A stretch of DNA of 64,000 nucleotides from Tieghemostelium lacteum (GCA_001606155.1 LODT01000021.1:620001-684000), one strand, 5' to 3'; shown: positions 1 through 13,967, numbered from the stretch's first letter. Numbers and translations: made by a program. Notes: generated from the sequence alone by a model not told the origin.

Positions 1-1473
1 ACATTGCAGTATATATTCAGACTTGTTTAATGTCAGTGCTCTCTCCAATGGATTTTCATTATAATCCAATATTGCATAGCTATCAGGTGAACATTTCTTC
101 AAATTCGAAGCATTTCTATACAATTGAAGATAGTCACTGACTAATCTATCTTTCAATACTTCAATAGTATCAGAACCTTTACATTGAAGTATCTTACTTG
201 ACTGATTGGGTAATATGAATAAAACTCTAAACGATGTCTTTAAAGCCTTCAATCTCAAAGATGTTGAGTTGAGTATTTGTGAACCACCATTACCATTTCC
301 ACTGTCACTCAATTTATCAACCAATAGCTTAGATCCTACTTTACTACCACCACTTGATACACCATTACTCTCTTGACTTGGTGTCATATTATGATCAACA
401 ATCTCTACCAAATCTCTAGATGTATTATGTGTAATAAAAGTCTTTAGAAATTGTCTGGAACCTATAGAAATAAGTTGATTTAGTTGTGTTGGTTTTGGAG
501 CTGGAACAGGATTGGGTGGTATAACCAAATAAGTTTGAATATTCTTTTCAAGACCAATCTCTTTTCTAGGTATAACTAATTCCAATCTGCCCCTTCTAGC
601 CCTATTCAAGGATTTCTTTTGTCTAACTGTTTTTTGAATTAAAGGTATATTACTATTAATACTACCATTCTTCAATTGACTGGTATTCGAACCATCAGTA
701 CCATTACTATTAGCACTAGACTGATCCTGTTGTGTATTACTAGCTACATTTGCTGAATTTGAAGTACTACCATTAGCAACAGTAGTAGTACCATTACTAG
801 TAGATATTGAAACTAAATTATTATTTTCATCCAAGTGTACAGAACCAATAGGCTTGTTCATTCTATCTAAAATCTCAGAGAGATTGTTAATTGGTTCATT
901 TGAGAGTATAATGACTTTCTCTCTCTGCTGTTTCTCAACTTCCTGTTTCTTTTTCTCATCAATCTTTTTCTTATTTATAATTCTCTCTTGAATTGATATC
1001 TGACCAATTCCACTAGGTTTAGTGTAACTAGCTGTATCAGGTGTTGTAAACTTTAAACTTCTTTCTCTAACTAACCCTTTTTGCTATAATTTCCATTATT
1101 AATAAATCTAATCTCACAATCAAGCACTATATCAACTAAAACTCACCTTTAAATCTAACAGAGAACCATCTTTAGTCTTTGTTATATCCTTTTTATGAAA
1201 TTCCATATTCTTTTTATGATAAATTTCTTTAATTTCTTTTTCCTCATTGACAACACGTTCGTTTTCTTCTAGTAGGTGGATGGCACCTTCTGGGAGGTGA
1301 TGATCTTGACTAGAATGTAAATTGGTACCATTTGTGCCATTAGTGTTGGTAGTAGTATTACAATGATGGTTATGTAGATGAGTGTTACTAGAATTGATTT
1401 GAATTTTAGTGTTATTCATTTCTATTTGTTCTGTTATCATCTCTTCTGATATTATCTCTTCATGATTTATCAT
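1..1473 (-). CDS. 5' part of a probable Ras-binding-domain protein (cut by window edge)
   Basis: Exon 1 is 1147-1473, beginning at ATG 1473. Its donor GTGAGT follows a whole codon, and exon 2 resumes at 1083 after an ATAG acceptor and stays open to base 1. About 470 residues are visible. The start is charged and Asn/His-rich, followed by a Lys/Glu/Gln helix-forming stretch and Ser/Asn/Thr-rich low complexity. A more ordered region ends the visible part: a strand FRVLFILPNQSSKILQ followed by a helix and SYAILDYNENPLERAL. That order resembles the ubiquitin-like Ras-binding domain of class I PI3-kinases. Dictyostelid PI3-kinases do have long low-complexity N-termini before this domain, but a Sin1/RIP3-type protein is also possible. 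The catalytic part, if any, lies beyond base 1. Its 5' end has been copied three times into the downstream array as relics. The gene model is firm; the family call is tentative. Confidence 0.6.
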
Positions 1474-1653
1474 TTAATATATATCTGTACAAAATAAATC
1501 CTTAAAGAAAATATCTATGTTTACTCCTGCTACTATTACAACCGATAACTTTTTAGTTAATTTATAAAAAAAGAATTTTTATTTTATTTTTTTTTTTAAA
1601 AATCTGGATTGTGATGGTGTGTGTCCAATTAATATTAATAGTTTATCCTTTCC

Positions 1654-4600
1654 TTAGTTTTTTTGTTCACCATCAATAGGTTGTATAGTGTCAGTTGATT
1701 CTCCTGGAGTTGTAGTTGTAGTTGTAATTGTAGGTGAAGGTGTAACAGCGTTTGAGGTGGATGTGAATTTACTTTTAATTTTATCAGTTATTCGACGAAT
1801 TGTTGCTGGATTCTTTTTGACTAGCAAAATGATAGCACCGGCAATAGCACCTAATACAACAACAGGTACAACAATACCAACTGCAATCTTCCAGTCATTA
1901 TTTTCTTTCTTTACAAAAGATGAGAAAGTCATTGCCAAAATGGATCCACCACTTGGGAATTGAATTGCAACATAACTTGAATACTCAGATGTATAATTGG
2001 AGAAACTATTATCACCAATGACTCTAGGTTTAATAAAAACTGGTAAAATATTGTTAGAACCATTTAAATTTAATGATCTGGTGGCAACGGACATCATCAG
2101 ATAAGAATCTCCATTTGAGAATAGAATGTTTTGGTCATGTGTTTCAATGGTTAATTTATCTTTTCCTTCATCTGTTTTAATCTCAAAGATTAAATTCATG
2201 GTGGTACCTTGGAAATTGGGGTTAGCATCCGAAGCAAACTTGATAGCAATTGAAGTTTTCATGAGTTGAAGTTGATCACCTAGGAAATTTAAAGTTGGTG
2301 GATATTCTGGAAAGTTATCAACAATTTCACCAGTGTATTCATACAGATTTAAATCTGTATATGGGTCACCCCACAAACTTTGTTTTATAACTATGGTATT
2401 AAACTTCTGTGTGAAGTTTTTAGAGTTGAATTGCATGTCTACACCATCTAGTTCAGGTACAAAGTATAGTTGTGCTGGAGATTGGGTTTCAATAAATTCA
2501 CCAACATGTGATAAAAGAACCTCAAATGATTTTCCCTTATCACCACCAAATGAAAGTACACCTAAATCATACTTTGGGGTATCAAGATGTTTTTTATCAA
2601 CTTTAATGGAACAATCATAAGATGCATATCCTTCATCACATTCACATTCCAGAAGATCATTACAACTTCCATGTTTCTCACAACCTGATGGACATGATCT
2701 ATCCATTGGTAGGAAATAGGCTATTTTCTCTGTTGCACTTTGACAACCTGCCATAGTAACGGTTACATGATAAAATAGCTCTGCATTAGTCATACCTTTT
2801 GGATTAAGTGTACAAACTAAAGTTTGATTTGAGAGGGCATACGCTTCACTACATGAGTAACCAGCAATATCAACAATATAATTGGTTCCGAAAAATTTGT
2901 CACCTAAGATTGTGACTTGACTTTGTCCATTCGAGATTATAGGTTTCACTAATGAATATAATGCTACAGCACCAGAGAAAGTATGTCCAAATTCGTATAA
3001 CAAACTTTCACCAGAGTAAACTCCTACTGTAAGTGGTTTGATTTCAGGTTCAACATCGATAACTAGGTAACCAATGCGTGCATCTCTATAATATTGATAG
3101 GGAACGTTCATTTGACCACCATTATGATACAATATTTTTACTTCTAATTTAGCAGTACCATAGGTATTATTAAATAGGTTTGTACCAAAAATTTGTCCGT
3201 AAATATTAAAATCACCTAATTTCATCCAACGAAGATCTTGATACCCAATTTCAAATGGGGTTATATTTTTAACATTAGATTTTGCACCAGACTTTGAAAC
3301 AAAATATAAGTCACCAATTGCCAAAAAAGAGAGAGGAACATCAAATCTAAGCGTATAACCCATATAATGATAGAATAACAATGGAAAACTAGGATCTATA
3401 GCACTACCTTGTTGTTTTAAACCCCAACAAAACTTACATTCGAATGTATAAGCCTCTTTAAAGAAATCACCAATATATTCAATACTACCAAATAATGGAG
3501 CTTCAGCAGTGAATGAAAAAGTAGATGGAACTGAATTTGCTAATTTTAGGAACAATTGAATCTCAGAGTCACTGAAAAGATCCAAATTTAATGCAATTGA
3601 TCTTCCATTATTAATGATTTGGTAACTTATCTGTCGAGTACCAACGTGAACAACATATTCATAATTTTCAAAGATTATACCATCAATTACACTAAATTGG
3701 TTTGAAGCATAAGAGAACTTGGTTAGAATTGGATCTGTTGAGATAATGTATTAATATCTTTGAATTTTCAATTTGGTAATTAAATTATAAAATAAAATAC
3801 ATACCTAATGTTGTAATGACATATTGGAAATTTCCATTAAATGTCAAACTAGTAGGAAACTGGGAATTCAGTTTCAAGGTTATTGATGATGAGTTCTTGG
3901 AAATGATTGTAACATTGGGTGATATTGAGGTTATTGGGAATGTATCAAGGTTCAGGTTGAAGTTAATTGTGTAGTTATCTTGAATTTGTTTTACACCACT
4001 AACCCAATTGTCAAATGGATAGATTAATTGTGGATCAGATTGAATAGTTCCATTTGGTCCATTAATAGATATAAAGATACTACCACCAATATTCAAATTA
4101 TCATATGAATATGTGAATGTATTAGTGTTATCCAAAATTCTTGAACTGTTATCTTTGAATGCTGTTCCTTGAATTTCAAATGGACCAAATAATTTAGTGG
4201 AAATTTGAATCTGACGTAATATTCTATTGATATTTAGATTGAATTTTAGAGGTGTTGATGGGATAGTGTACGATTTACTAGATGGAGTGCCTTCATGGTA
4301 CATTGTCAATTTTCCTTCAAAATAGTATCCTGAGAAATCCAAATCAGCGTAATTATTTGCAAAAAAAGTTGGAACAACATTCAGAGATCCAAATGTAAAT
4401 GTATATATATCCCAGTTTGTGAATGTTCCAATTATTTTCAATGTTCTATCTTCTCTATTAAAATCAAAACTAGTAATAATTGGTTCTTTTTAAAATTGAT
4501 TTTAGAGTTAGTTTATGTATAAAATCAAAGTAATCTAAAATTAATTAACATACCATACTTAAATTCTTTATAGAATTTCAAGATATCAATTGCGAAATAT

Positions 4601-7449
4601 TTACTGAATCCATATGTAGATATATTGAATTTTAAAGATTGATTATTGACAATTGTTGGTTTAAATTGTGGAAATTTAGTTCCACATGCTTTGGGTGAAT
4701 AAAAATTAATATAGTAATCATTGACATAAGAATCGAATATTGAAAAAGCTTCAGATGAACCGCATATGAATGTAATTGATACCTTATTTAATCTTCCAGG
4801 TGAAACTTCAGATGAGTATACCAATGTAATTTGTCCACCTTTAGAAATTGAATATTGTTGATTATTGGTGAAATAGGTGTGAGCAGTATTTGACTTACTA
4901 AAAAAAGACTGAACTTTACTACTACTGAAATTTTGTTTTAAATACCCACAAATATTAAACTCAAGATAAATCTATAGGATGCAAGATATTAGATAAATAT
5001 TCAATAAAATATATTGTTGGGGTTTTTTCAATACATACATTAGAGTAATATTTGATACTATAACTCTGACCATAGGCTAATTGTAATGGTGATAAATCAT
5101 AGTAATAGTTTTGGTCTGAAAAGAAAGAGCATTTTGAGGTGGTTCCACTGTTACTTGCTGTTACATTTTGGAAGTATAATGACATGTTTGATACAAGTTG
5201 AGAAATGTCAAAAGGAAAATTCAAAGTTACAATATCTTGATCTTGAGTAATTGTTGGTTCTAAAGTTAGGGGATATACTTGTAATGGATCACTATCAAAT
5301 TCAGTACTATTAGCATCTCCAATGAAAATAGTACCTCCTAAGTTATTCAGTTGGTCGAAGGAAATTACTAATGGTGGTGATGATTTATATGATGAATAGG
5401 TTATTGATGTATTTGTCAATGAACTTCCTTTTACTAGATAAGATCCAAATGTACTACATTTTAATGTAATTGTCTTTGATTTGTAGTCTTGTGAAATAGT
5501 GGCTATTGGTTTGATCCCAGTAATGTAATATTGTTGAAACCCAGTCTCACCAAAGTATACTTGGAAAATAGCATTTTGTGAATAAGAAGCTAAATTTAGA
5601 TCTTGACGATCAGAATTTATATTTGCTGATACTGCGAATTTTCCATATTTGAAGTTGTAATTAGTATATGGACCTTTCATACCTGTAATTGTAAGTACTC
5701 TTGTAGAGTTATTAAAATTCATGCTGCTAATCTCTGGTTCTATTGTTATAAAATCAAAAGAATGTTAATATCTTATCTCTAAGGTATCTATTAATAAAAA
5801 CTTACTGTAGAGAACTGGAATCTTGGTATTAAGTTTATTAATATAGATATAGGTGGGGTAGTAGTTGCTTAATTGAGAGAAAATAATGGTGTTGTTGAAT
5901 ACTTCTTGATAGACTAGTGCTTCGGTGTATTGTGAGTTTTTATATAACAGTAAATTTTCAATTGGGAATACTGAATCATTAAAATTCCATTGAATTGTCA
6001 TTACGTCAGCTGATGATGTTTGAGATAATATCAGTTTTTGTGGGTAAACAAGTTGGGGATTACTATCAAAATTCGAATTATCAAGAGAAATGAATATATC
6101 TCCACCGAGAGAATTCAACTGATCAAACTGATACACAACAGATGTTGATCCACCTTGACCATTTGTTAGAGTGGTGATTGAACTTGGTAACAATACACTT
6201 CCTTTAATTGTGAAATTTCCAATATAGTTTGTAGAAATCGTTATTTTTTTGTTGGTGTGATCTTGAATTACTTTTAAAATTGGTTTAGTTCCAGTGATGA
6301 AATAGCTCTTTGGTGTTGATAAATAGTATATCTTCAAATCTCCACTATCAGTGTAGAACTGTAATGACAGTGTAATATTATTAACTGAGAAATATGTTGG
6401 TGTCAATGTATAATCACCAAGAGTGAACTTGTATTGATCAATAGTTGTAAAAGTACCCAACAATGTTACTAATCTAGTTGAATTATTAAAACTAAATTTT
6501 GAAATCATTGGTTCTATAAAATTTAATGAATTTAATGTTAAAATATAATATCATATAAATTAAAATAAATAGTAGAGATAACACATACCAACTGGAGGAA
6601 TAGGGATGGTAAGATTTAGATTAGGTATTTCGATAGATGATGGATATCTATTTCTTACATAATTAAAAGTCATGATGTTATTGGTTGGAGTTTCGTAGAT
6701 TAAAGAGAAACTAGGACCAGGTAATTTAGTTGGACATGCATATTTAGTTTCAATGGTGGTGTAGTATTGGCATGTTGATTTTTCAACTAGTGATTTAATA
6801 GACAGATCAACTGTTGGATTACACAAGATATTGTAATATACCCCTCTTTGGCAAGATGTTGATGTAACGATATCAGAGTTGTAGAAAAGGGTAATGTTAT
6901 TGGAACTGTTTATAGTGTAGGTATTTCTAAATGATCTTCCAATAACAAATTTGGTTGATCCGTCAACTTGGATGGACTGAATTTCGGGGACAACTGGATT
7001 AACACCGTTTGTAACACTTGAAGATAATTTACCACACAAATTAAAATAGTAGAAATAATTCGAAGCATCCTGTTTGTGGGGTGAGGGGTAGAAAAAAGAA
7101 TTTCATAATTTTGATTAATTTGTGGTGTGGGATGTATTTTTTTAAATGAATTTAAACTTACAAAATTAACATAGGGAGCATTAGTGGTGTTAAGTAATTG
7201 TAGTGATGTTAAATCATAGTAATCATGATCAAATGAAACGAATTTACACTCTGAATTCCAACCAGTATTAGTGGTTATATCAGCAATGATATTTCCAAGT
7301 GGATTTTGTGTGAAATCAACACCAGAAAAAGTGATTGAAATTGTTTCAGCATTCTGTGTGATAACAGTGTTGATCGATTGTGACAGCACTGCACTGTTAT
7401 AATAAAACAGTGATAATAATATAAAAATACTTAAATTAGAAATATTCAT
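1654..7449 (-). CDS. ComC-like EGF/TIG type I membrane protein, array copy A
   Basis: Seven exons: 7162-7449, 6589-7069, 5806-6513, 5039-5739, 4554-4971, 3805-4485, 1654-3734. Intron phases are 0,1,1,0,1,1. The joined frame is intact and gives 1785 residues. The N-terminus is a signal peptide ending near AVLSQ. Exons 1-6 form a long ectodomain of beta-rich modules, many opening with E/K-P-x-I followed by an N-S-T-R-type strand, with many N-glycosylation sites. The last exon carries an IPT/TIG domain (about residues 1345-1425), a six-cysteine EGF-like domain (CPSGC...CECDEGYASYDC, about 1440), one membrane helix (AVGIVVPVVVLGAIAGAII, about 1710-1735) and a Thr/Ser/Pro-rich cytoplasmic tail. 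This layout matches the dictyostelid ComC-like/TIG-EGF surface proteins implicated in cell-cell communication; the ligand is unknown. It is first in the array in window order and lies tail-on behind the RBD gene. Confidence 0.88.
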
Positions 7450-7641
7450 GTATATTGAAATGTCTGATCAAAAAAAAAGGTTGCGAAGGTGAGTTTTTTA
7501 TTATAAAAAAAAAATCTGAACAAGAGTAACGAACATCGATTTTTTAGAACCTCCAAAATTATAAAAAAAATTACGATTCATATCAAGATTAATCTAGATT
7601 TGGAATGTGATGGTATTGTATTGGGACTATAAATTCATGAA

Positions 7642-7822
7642 TTTAAATAGTAATACCAGTGGCTTCTTGATATTTCTTTAATAATACCTTTTTGAACTCT
7701 TCTGATTTTCCCAAATGGAAGCTGCATGGGTATTGAATGGCGATTCGTTGTTTGGTTCACCTAAAAGCTCTGACTTTGAATCAAATTCACAAATTTAATA
7801 ATCAATACACCTTTTTATTATT
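7642..7822 (-). pseudogene. UBE2C relic between copies A and B
   Basis: This stretch matches the 3' end of the intact E2 gene at 27809-28216 (C-terminal EATGITI, the W-E-N-Q-E-E helix, the L-L-G-E-P-N stretch). It then jumps from the SLLGEP region straight to the E2 intron, so about 300 bases including the active-site cysteine are gone. It is a dead remnant carried along by tandem duplication of the ComC-like gene. It shares with the C-D relic the reading aaaagctctg, where the intact gene has aaaagactctg, so both descend from one already damaged copy. Confidence 0.85.
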
Positions 7823-8045
7823 AGTAGTATTACAATGATGGTTATGTAGATGAGTGTTACTAGAATTGATTTGAATTTTACTACTGTAAAAACTTTCTGT
7901 TATTATCTCTTCTGTTATCATCTTCTGATATTATCTTCATGATTTATCATTTAATATATATTTGTACAAAATAAATCCTTAAAGAAAATATCTAGGTTTA
8001 CTCTTGCTACTATTATAACCGATAACCTTTGGTATTTTTATTCTT
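7823..8045 (-). pseudogene. 5'-end relic of the RBD-domain gene, A-B gap
   Basis: This closely matches bases about 1348-1553, the start-codon-proximal part of exon 1 plus upstream sequence of the first gene. It begins abruptly inside coding sequence at tagtagtattacaatgatgg, fused to E2 intron sequence ending cacctttttatta. It cannot encode the protein because everything downstream is missing. It marks the left boundary of the duplicated unit, which therefore ran from inside the RBD gene through a ComC-like gene into the UBE2C intron. The C-D gap has the same junction. Confidence 0.85.
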
Positions 8046-8145
8046 TATAAAAAAGAATTTTTTTTTTATTTTTTTAAAATCTGAATTGCGATAGTGTTTC
8101 CAATTACATCATAATATTTAAAAATCTGAAGAATTTAGTTTATCC

Positions 8146-11100
8146 TTAGTTTTTTTGTTCACCATCAATAGGTTGTATAGTGTCAGTTGATTCTCCCGAA
8201 GTTGGGGTTGTGGTTGTAATTGTAGGTGAAGGTGTAACAATGTTTGAGGTGGGGGTGGATGTGAATTTACTTTTAATTTTATCAGTTATTCGACGAGTTG
8301 CTGGATTCTTTTTGACTAGGAAAATGATAGCACCGGCAATAGCACCCAATACAACAACAGGTACAACAATACCAACTGCAATCTTCCAGTCATTATTTTC
8401 TTTCTTTACAAAAGATGAGAAAGTCAGTGCCAAAACGGACCCACCACTTGGGAATTGAATTGCAACATAACTTGAATACTCAGATGTATAATTGGAGAAA
8501 CTATTATCACCAATGACTCTAGGTTTAATAAAAACTGGTAAAATATTGTTAGAACCATTTAAATCCATTGATCTGGTGGCAACAGACATCATCAGATAAG
8601 AATCTCCATTTGAGAATAGAATGTTTTGGTCATGTGTTTCAATGGTTAATTTATCTTTTCCATCATCTGTTGCAATCTCAAAGATTAAATTCATGGTGGT
8701 ACGTTGGAAATTACTTTGGATATTAGGGTTAGCATCCGAAGCAAACTTGATAGCAACTGAAGTTTTCATGAGTTGAAGTTGATCACCTAGGAAATTTAAA
8801 GTTGGTGGATATTCTGGAAAGTTATCAACAATTTCACCAGTGTATTCATACAGATTTAAATCTGAATATGGGTCACTCCACAAATCTTGTTTTATAAGAA
8901 CTATGGTATTAAACTTCTGTGTGAAGTTTTTGAGGTCGAATTTCATGTCTACACCATCTAGTTCAGGTACAAAGTAGAGTTGTGCTGGATATTGCATTTC
9001 AGTAAATTCACCAACATGTGATAAAAGAACTTCAAATGATTTGCCCTTATCACCACCAAATGAAAGTACACCTAAATCATACTCTGGGGTATCAAGATGT
9101 TTTTTATCAACTTTAATGGAACAATCATAAGATGCATATCCTTCATCACATTCACATTCCAGAAGATCATTACAACTTCCATGTTTCTCACAACCTGATG
9201 GACATGATCTATCCATTGGTAGGAAATAGGCTATTTTCTCTGTTGCACTTTGACAACCTGCCATAGTAACGGTTACATCATAAAATAACTCTGCATTAGT
9301 CATACCTTTTGGATTAAGTGTACAAACTAAAGTTTGATTTGAGAGTGCATTCGCCTCAATACATGGGTAACCAGCAATATCAACAACATAGTTGGTTCCG
9401 AAAAAGTTGTCACCTGAGATTGTGACTTGACTTTGTCCATTCGAGATTATAGGTTTCACTATTGAATTTAATGTTACAGCAGGAAAAGTGAATCCATATT
9501 CAAATATCAAACTTTCACCATAGTAAACTTGCAATGTAAGTGGTTTGATTTCAGGTTCAGCATAGATAACTAGGTAACCAATGAGACCATCTCTATTATA
9601 TTGATAGGGTACGTTCATTTGACCACCATCATTATACATAATTTTTACTTCTAATTTAGCAGGACCATGGGTATTATTAAGTAGGTTTGTACCAACAAAT
9701 TGACCGTAAATCATAAAATCAAGTGCAGTATAATCTTCAAAACGCATATCAAATGGGGTTATATTTATAACATTAGATTTTGCACCAGACTTCGAAACAA
9801 AATATAAGTCACCAATTGCCAGAAAAGGGATAGGAATATAAAATCTAAGAAAACTACCATAATAACTATTGAATACCAATGGAAAACTAGGGTCTATAGC
9901 ACTACCTTGTTGTTTTAAACCCCAACAAAACTTACATACGAAAAAAGCCTCATCTCTATATCCAAAATCAAAAATATTAAATAATGGAGCTTTAGCTGTG
10001 AATGAAAAAGTAGATGGAACTGAATTTGCTAATTTTAGGAACAATTGAATCTCAGAGTCACTGAAATTATCCAAATCTACTGAAATTGAGCTTCCATTTT
10101 TTATAATTTGGTAATTTATCTGTTGAGTACCAACCTGAATAATATATTCATAGTTTTCAAAGAATATACCTTCAATTACACTAAATTGATTTGAAGCATA
10201 AGTGAAATTGGTTACAATTGGATCTGTTGAGAAAATGTATTAATATCTTTGAATTTTCATTTTGGTAATTAAATTATAAAATAAAATACATACCTAATGT
10301 TGTAATGACATATTGGAAATTTCCATTAAATGTCAAACTAGTGGGGAACTGGGAATTCAGTTTCAAGGTTATTGATGATGAGTTCTTGGAAATGATTGTA
10401 ACATTGGGTGATATAGAGGTTATTGGGAATGTATCAAGGTTCATGTTGAAGTTAATTGTGTAGTTATCTTGAATTTGTTTTACACCACTAACCCAATCGT
10501 CAAAAGGATAGATTAATTGTGGATCAGATTGAATAGTTCCATTAGGTCCATTAATAGATATAAAGATACTTCCACCAATATTCAAATTATCATATGAATA
10601 TGTGAATGTATTATTGTTATCCAAAATTCTTGAACTGTTATCTTTGAATGCTGTTCCTTGAATTTCAAATGGACCAAATAATTTAGTGGAAATTTGAATC
10701 TGACGTAATATTCTATTGATATTTAGATTGAATCTTAGAGGTGTTGATGGAATGGTGTACGATTTACTGGATGGAGTGCCCTCATAGTACATTGTCACTT
10801 TACCTTCAAAATAGTATCCTGAGAAATTCAAATCAGCGTAATTACTTGTAAAAAAAGTTGGAACTACATTCCGAGGTCCTAATGTAAATGTATATTTATC
10901 TCTGTTTGTGAATGTTCCAAATATTTTCAATGTTCTATCTTCTCTATTAAAATCAAAACTAGTAATAATTGGTTCTTTTTACAATTGATTTTAGAGTTAG
11001 TTTAAGTATAAAATCAAAGTAATCTAAAATTAATTAACATACCATAATTAAATTCTTTATAGAATTTCAAAACATCAATTTCGAAATATTTACTGAATCC

Positions 11101-13967
11101 AAATGTAGATATATTGAATTTTACAGATTGATTATTGACAATTGTTGGTTTAAATTGTTCTAGTTTAGTTCTACATCCTTTGTATGAATAAAAATCAAAA
11201 TCGATATTATTGATATTATTATTGTTATTATAGGCATATGACATTCCTTCAGTATCATAAGATGATATACATTTGAATGTAATTGATACCTTATTTAATT
11301 TTCCAGGTGAAACCTCAGATGAGTATATCAATGTAATTAGTCCATCGCTAGAAATTGAATATTGTTGATTATCGGTGAAATAGGTGTGGGCAGTATTTGA
11401 GTTTCTGAAATAAGATTGAACTTTACTACTACTGAAATTTTGTTTTAAATACCCACAAATATTAAACTCAAGAAAATCCTATAGGATGAAAGAGATTAGA
11501 TAAATATTCAATAAAATATAAAATATTTTTGGGGTTTTTTCAATACATACATTAGAGTAATACATGTCTGCACTATACTTCTGGCCATATGCTAATTGTA
11601 ATCGTGATAAATCATAGTAATAGTATTGGTCTGAAATGAAAGTACATTTTGAAGTGTTTCCACTGTTACTTGCTAGTGAAATATTATGGTAGAATAATGA
11701 CATGCTTGATACAAGTTGAGAAATGTCAAAAGGAAAATTCAAAGTTACAATATCTTGATCTTGAGTAATTGTTGGTTCTAAAGTTAGGGGATATACTTGT
11801 AATGGATCACTATCAAATTCTGTACTATTAGCATCTCCAATGAAAATAGTACCTCCTGAGTTATTCAGTTGGTCGAAGGAAATTACTAATGGTGGTGATG
11901 ATGTATATGATGAATAGGTTATTGATGAGTTTGTCACTGAACTTCCTTTTACTAGATAAGATCCAAAATTACTACATTTTAATGTAATTGTCTTTGATTT
12001 ATAGTCTTGTGAAATAGTGGCTATTGGTTTGAAACCAGAAATGTAATATTGTTGAAACCCAGTCTCACCAAAGTATACTTGGAAAATAGCACTTTGTGAA
12101 TAAGAAGCTAAATTTAGATCTTGACGTTCAGAATATACATATACTTTTCCAGATACGGCTATTTTTCCAAATTTGAAGTTGTAATTAGTATATGGACCCT
12201 TCATACCTGTAATTGTAAGTACTCTTGTAGAGTTATTAAAATTCATGCTGCTAATCTCTGGTTCTATTGTTATAAAATCAAAAGAGTGTTAATATCTTAT
12301 CTTATCTTTAAGGTATCTATTAAATAAAAACTTACTGTAGAGAACCGGAAACATGGTATTGAGTAGCTTAATATAGATATAGGTGGGGTAGTAATTGCTT
12401 AATTGAGAGAAAAGAATGGTGTTATTGAATACTTCTTGATAGTTTAGTGCATCGGTGTATTGTAGATTTTTGTATAACAGTAAATTTTCAATTGGGAATA
12501 CTGAATTATTAAAATTCCATTGAATTGTCATTACGTCAGCTGATGATGTTTGAGATAATATCAATTTTTGTGGGTAAACAAGTTGGGGAGTACTATCAAA
12601 ATTCGAATTATCAAGAGAAATGAATATATCTCCACCGAGAGAATTCAACTGATCAAACTGATACTCAACAGATGTTGATCCACCTTGACCATTTGTTAGA
12701 GTGGTGATTGAACTTGGTAACAATACACTTCCTTTAATTGTGAAATTTCCAATGTAGTTTGTAGAAATCGTTATTTTTTTGTTGGTGTGATCTTGAATTA
12801 CTTTTAAAATTGGTTTAGTTCCAGTGATGAAATAGCTCTTTGATGTTGATAAATAGAATATCTTCAAATCTCCACTATCAGTGTAGAACTGTAATGACAG
12901 AGTAATATTATTAACTGAGAAATATGTTGGTGTCAATGTATAATCACCAAGAGTGAACTTGTATTGATCAATAGTTGTAAAAGTACCCAACAATGTTACT
13001 AATCTAGTTGAATTATCAAAACTAAATTTTGAAATCATTGGTTCTATAAAATTTAATGAATTTAATGTTAATATATAATATATTATAATTTAGAATTCTA
13101 TTGAGATATTACATACCAACTGGAGGAATAGGGATGGTAAGACTTAGATTAGGTATTTCGATAGATGATGGATATCTATTTCTTGCATAATTAAAAGTCA
13201 TGATGTTATTGGTTGGAGTTTCGTAGATTAAAGAGAAACTAGGACCAGGTAATTTAGTTGGACATGCATATTTAGTTTCAATGGTGGTATAGTATTGGCA
13301 TGTTGTTGTTTCAACTAGTGATTTAATAGATAGATCAATTGTTGGATTACACAAGATATTGTAATATGCCCCTCTTTGGCATGTTGTCGATGTAACGATA
13401 TCAGAGTTGTAGAAAAGTGTAATGTTATTGGAACTGTTTATATTGTATGTATTTCTAAATGATCTTCCAATAACAAATTTGGTTGAACCGAAAACTTGGA
13501 TGGACTGGATTTCAGTTACATCATATGGATAAACAGAGTTTGTAACACTTGAAGATAATTTGCCACACAAGTTAAAATAGTAGTAATTATTCGAAGCATC
13601 CTGTTTGTGGAGTGAGGGGTAAAAAAAAATTTTACAATCAGTGTGGTGTGAAGATTTTTTTAAATGAATTTAAACTTACAAAATTAACATAGGGAGCATT
13701 TGTGGTGTTAAGTAATTGTAGTGGTGTTAAATCATAGTAATCATGATCAACTGAAACGAATTTACACTCTGAATTCCACCCAGTATTAGTGGTTATATCA
13801 GCAATGATATTTCCAAGTGGATTTTGTGTGAAATCAACACCAGAAAAAGTGATTGAAATTGTTTCAGCATTCTGTGTGATAACAGTGTTGATCGATTGTG
13901 ACAGCACTGCACTGTTATAATAAAACAGTGATAATAATATAAAAATACTTATTTTAGAAATTTTCAT
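8146..13967 (-). CDS. ComC-like EGF/TIG type I membrane protein, array copy B
   Basis: Exons: 13680-13967, 13117-13600, 12336-13043, 11551-12263, 11043-11478, 10294-10974, 8146-10223, joining without a break into 1795 residues, the longest of the four. The start chosen (MKISKISIF) aligns with the other copies; an in-frame ATG lies six codons upstream at 13985. Exon 5 is 18 bases longer than in copy A and carries an Asn-rich insertion (YNNNNNINNIDFDFYS). Exon 4 is 12 bases longer, with YVYSE near its start. In the last exon B resembles D (LRFYIPIPFLA, RSMDLNGSN, EFTEMQYPAQ) more than its neighbours A and C, but its end (GEQKN) matches A. TIG, EGF-like, membrane helix and tail are all present. 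Confidence 0.88.

Noticed and set aside
1688-1963. Plus-strand open frames opposite the 3' ends of the ComC-like genes (also near 8180, 15040, 21814)
   Set aside because: They are antisense shadows of the membrane helix and tail codons; their conservation simply follows the real genes.
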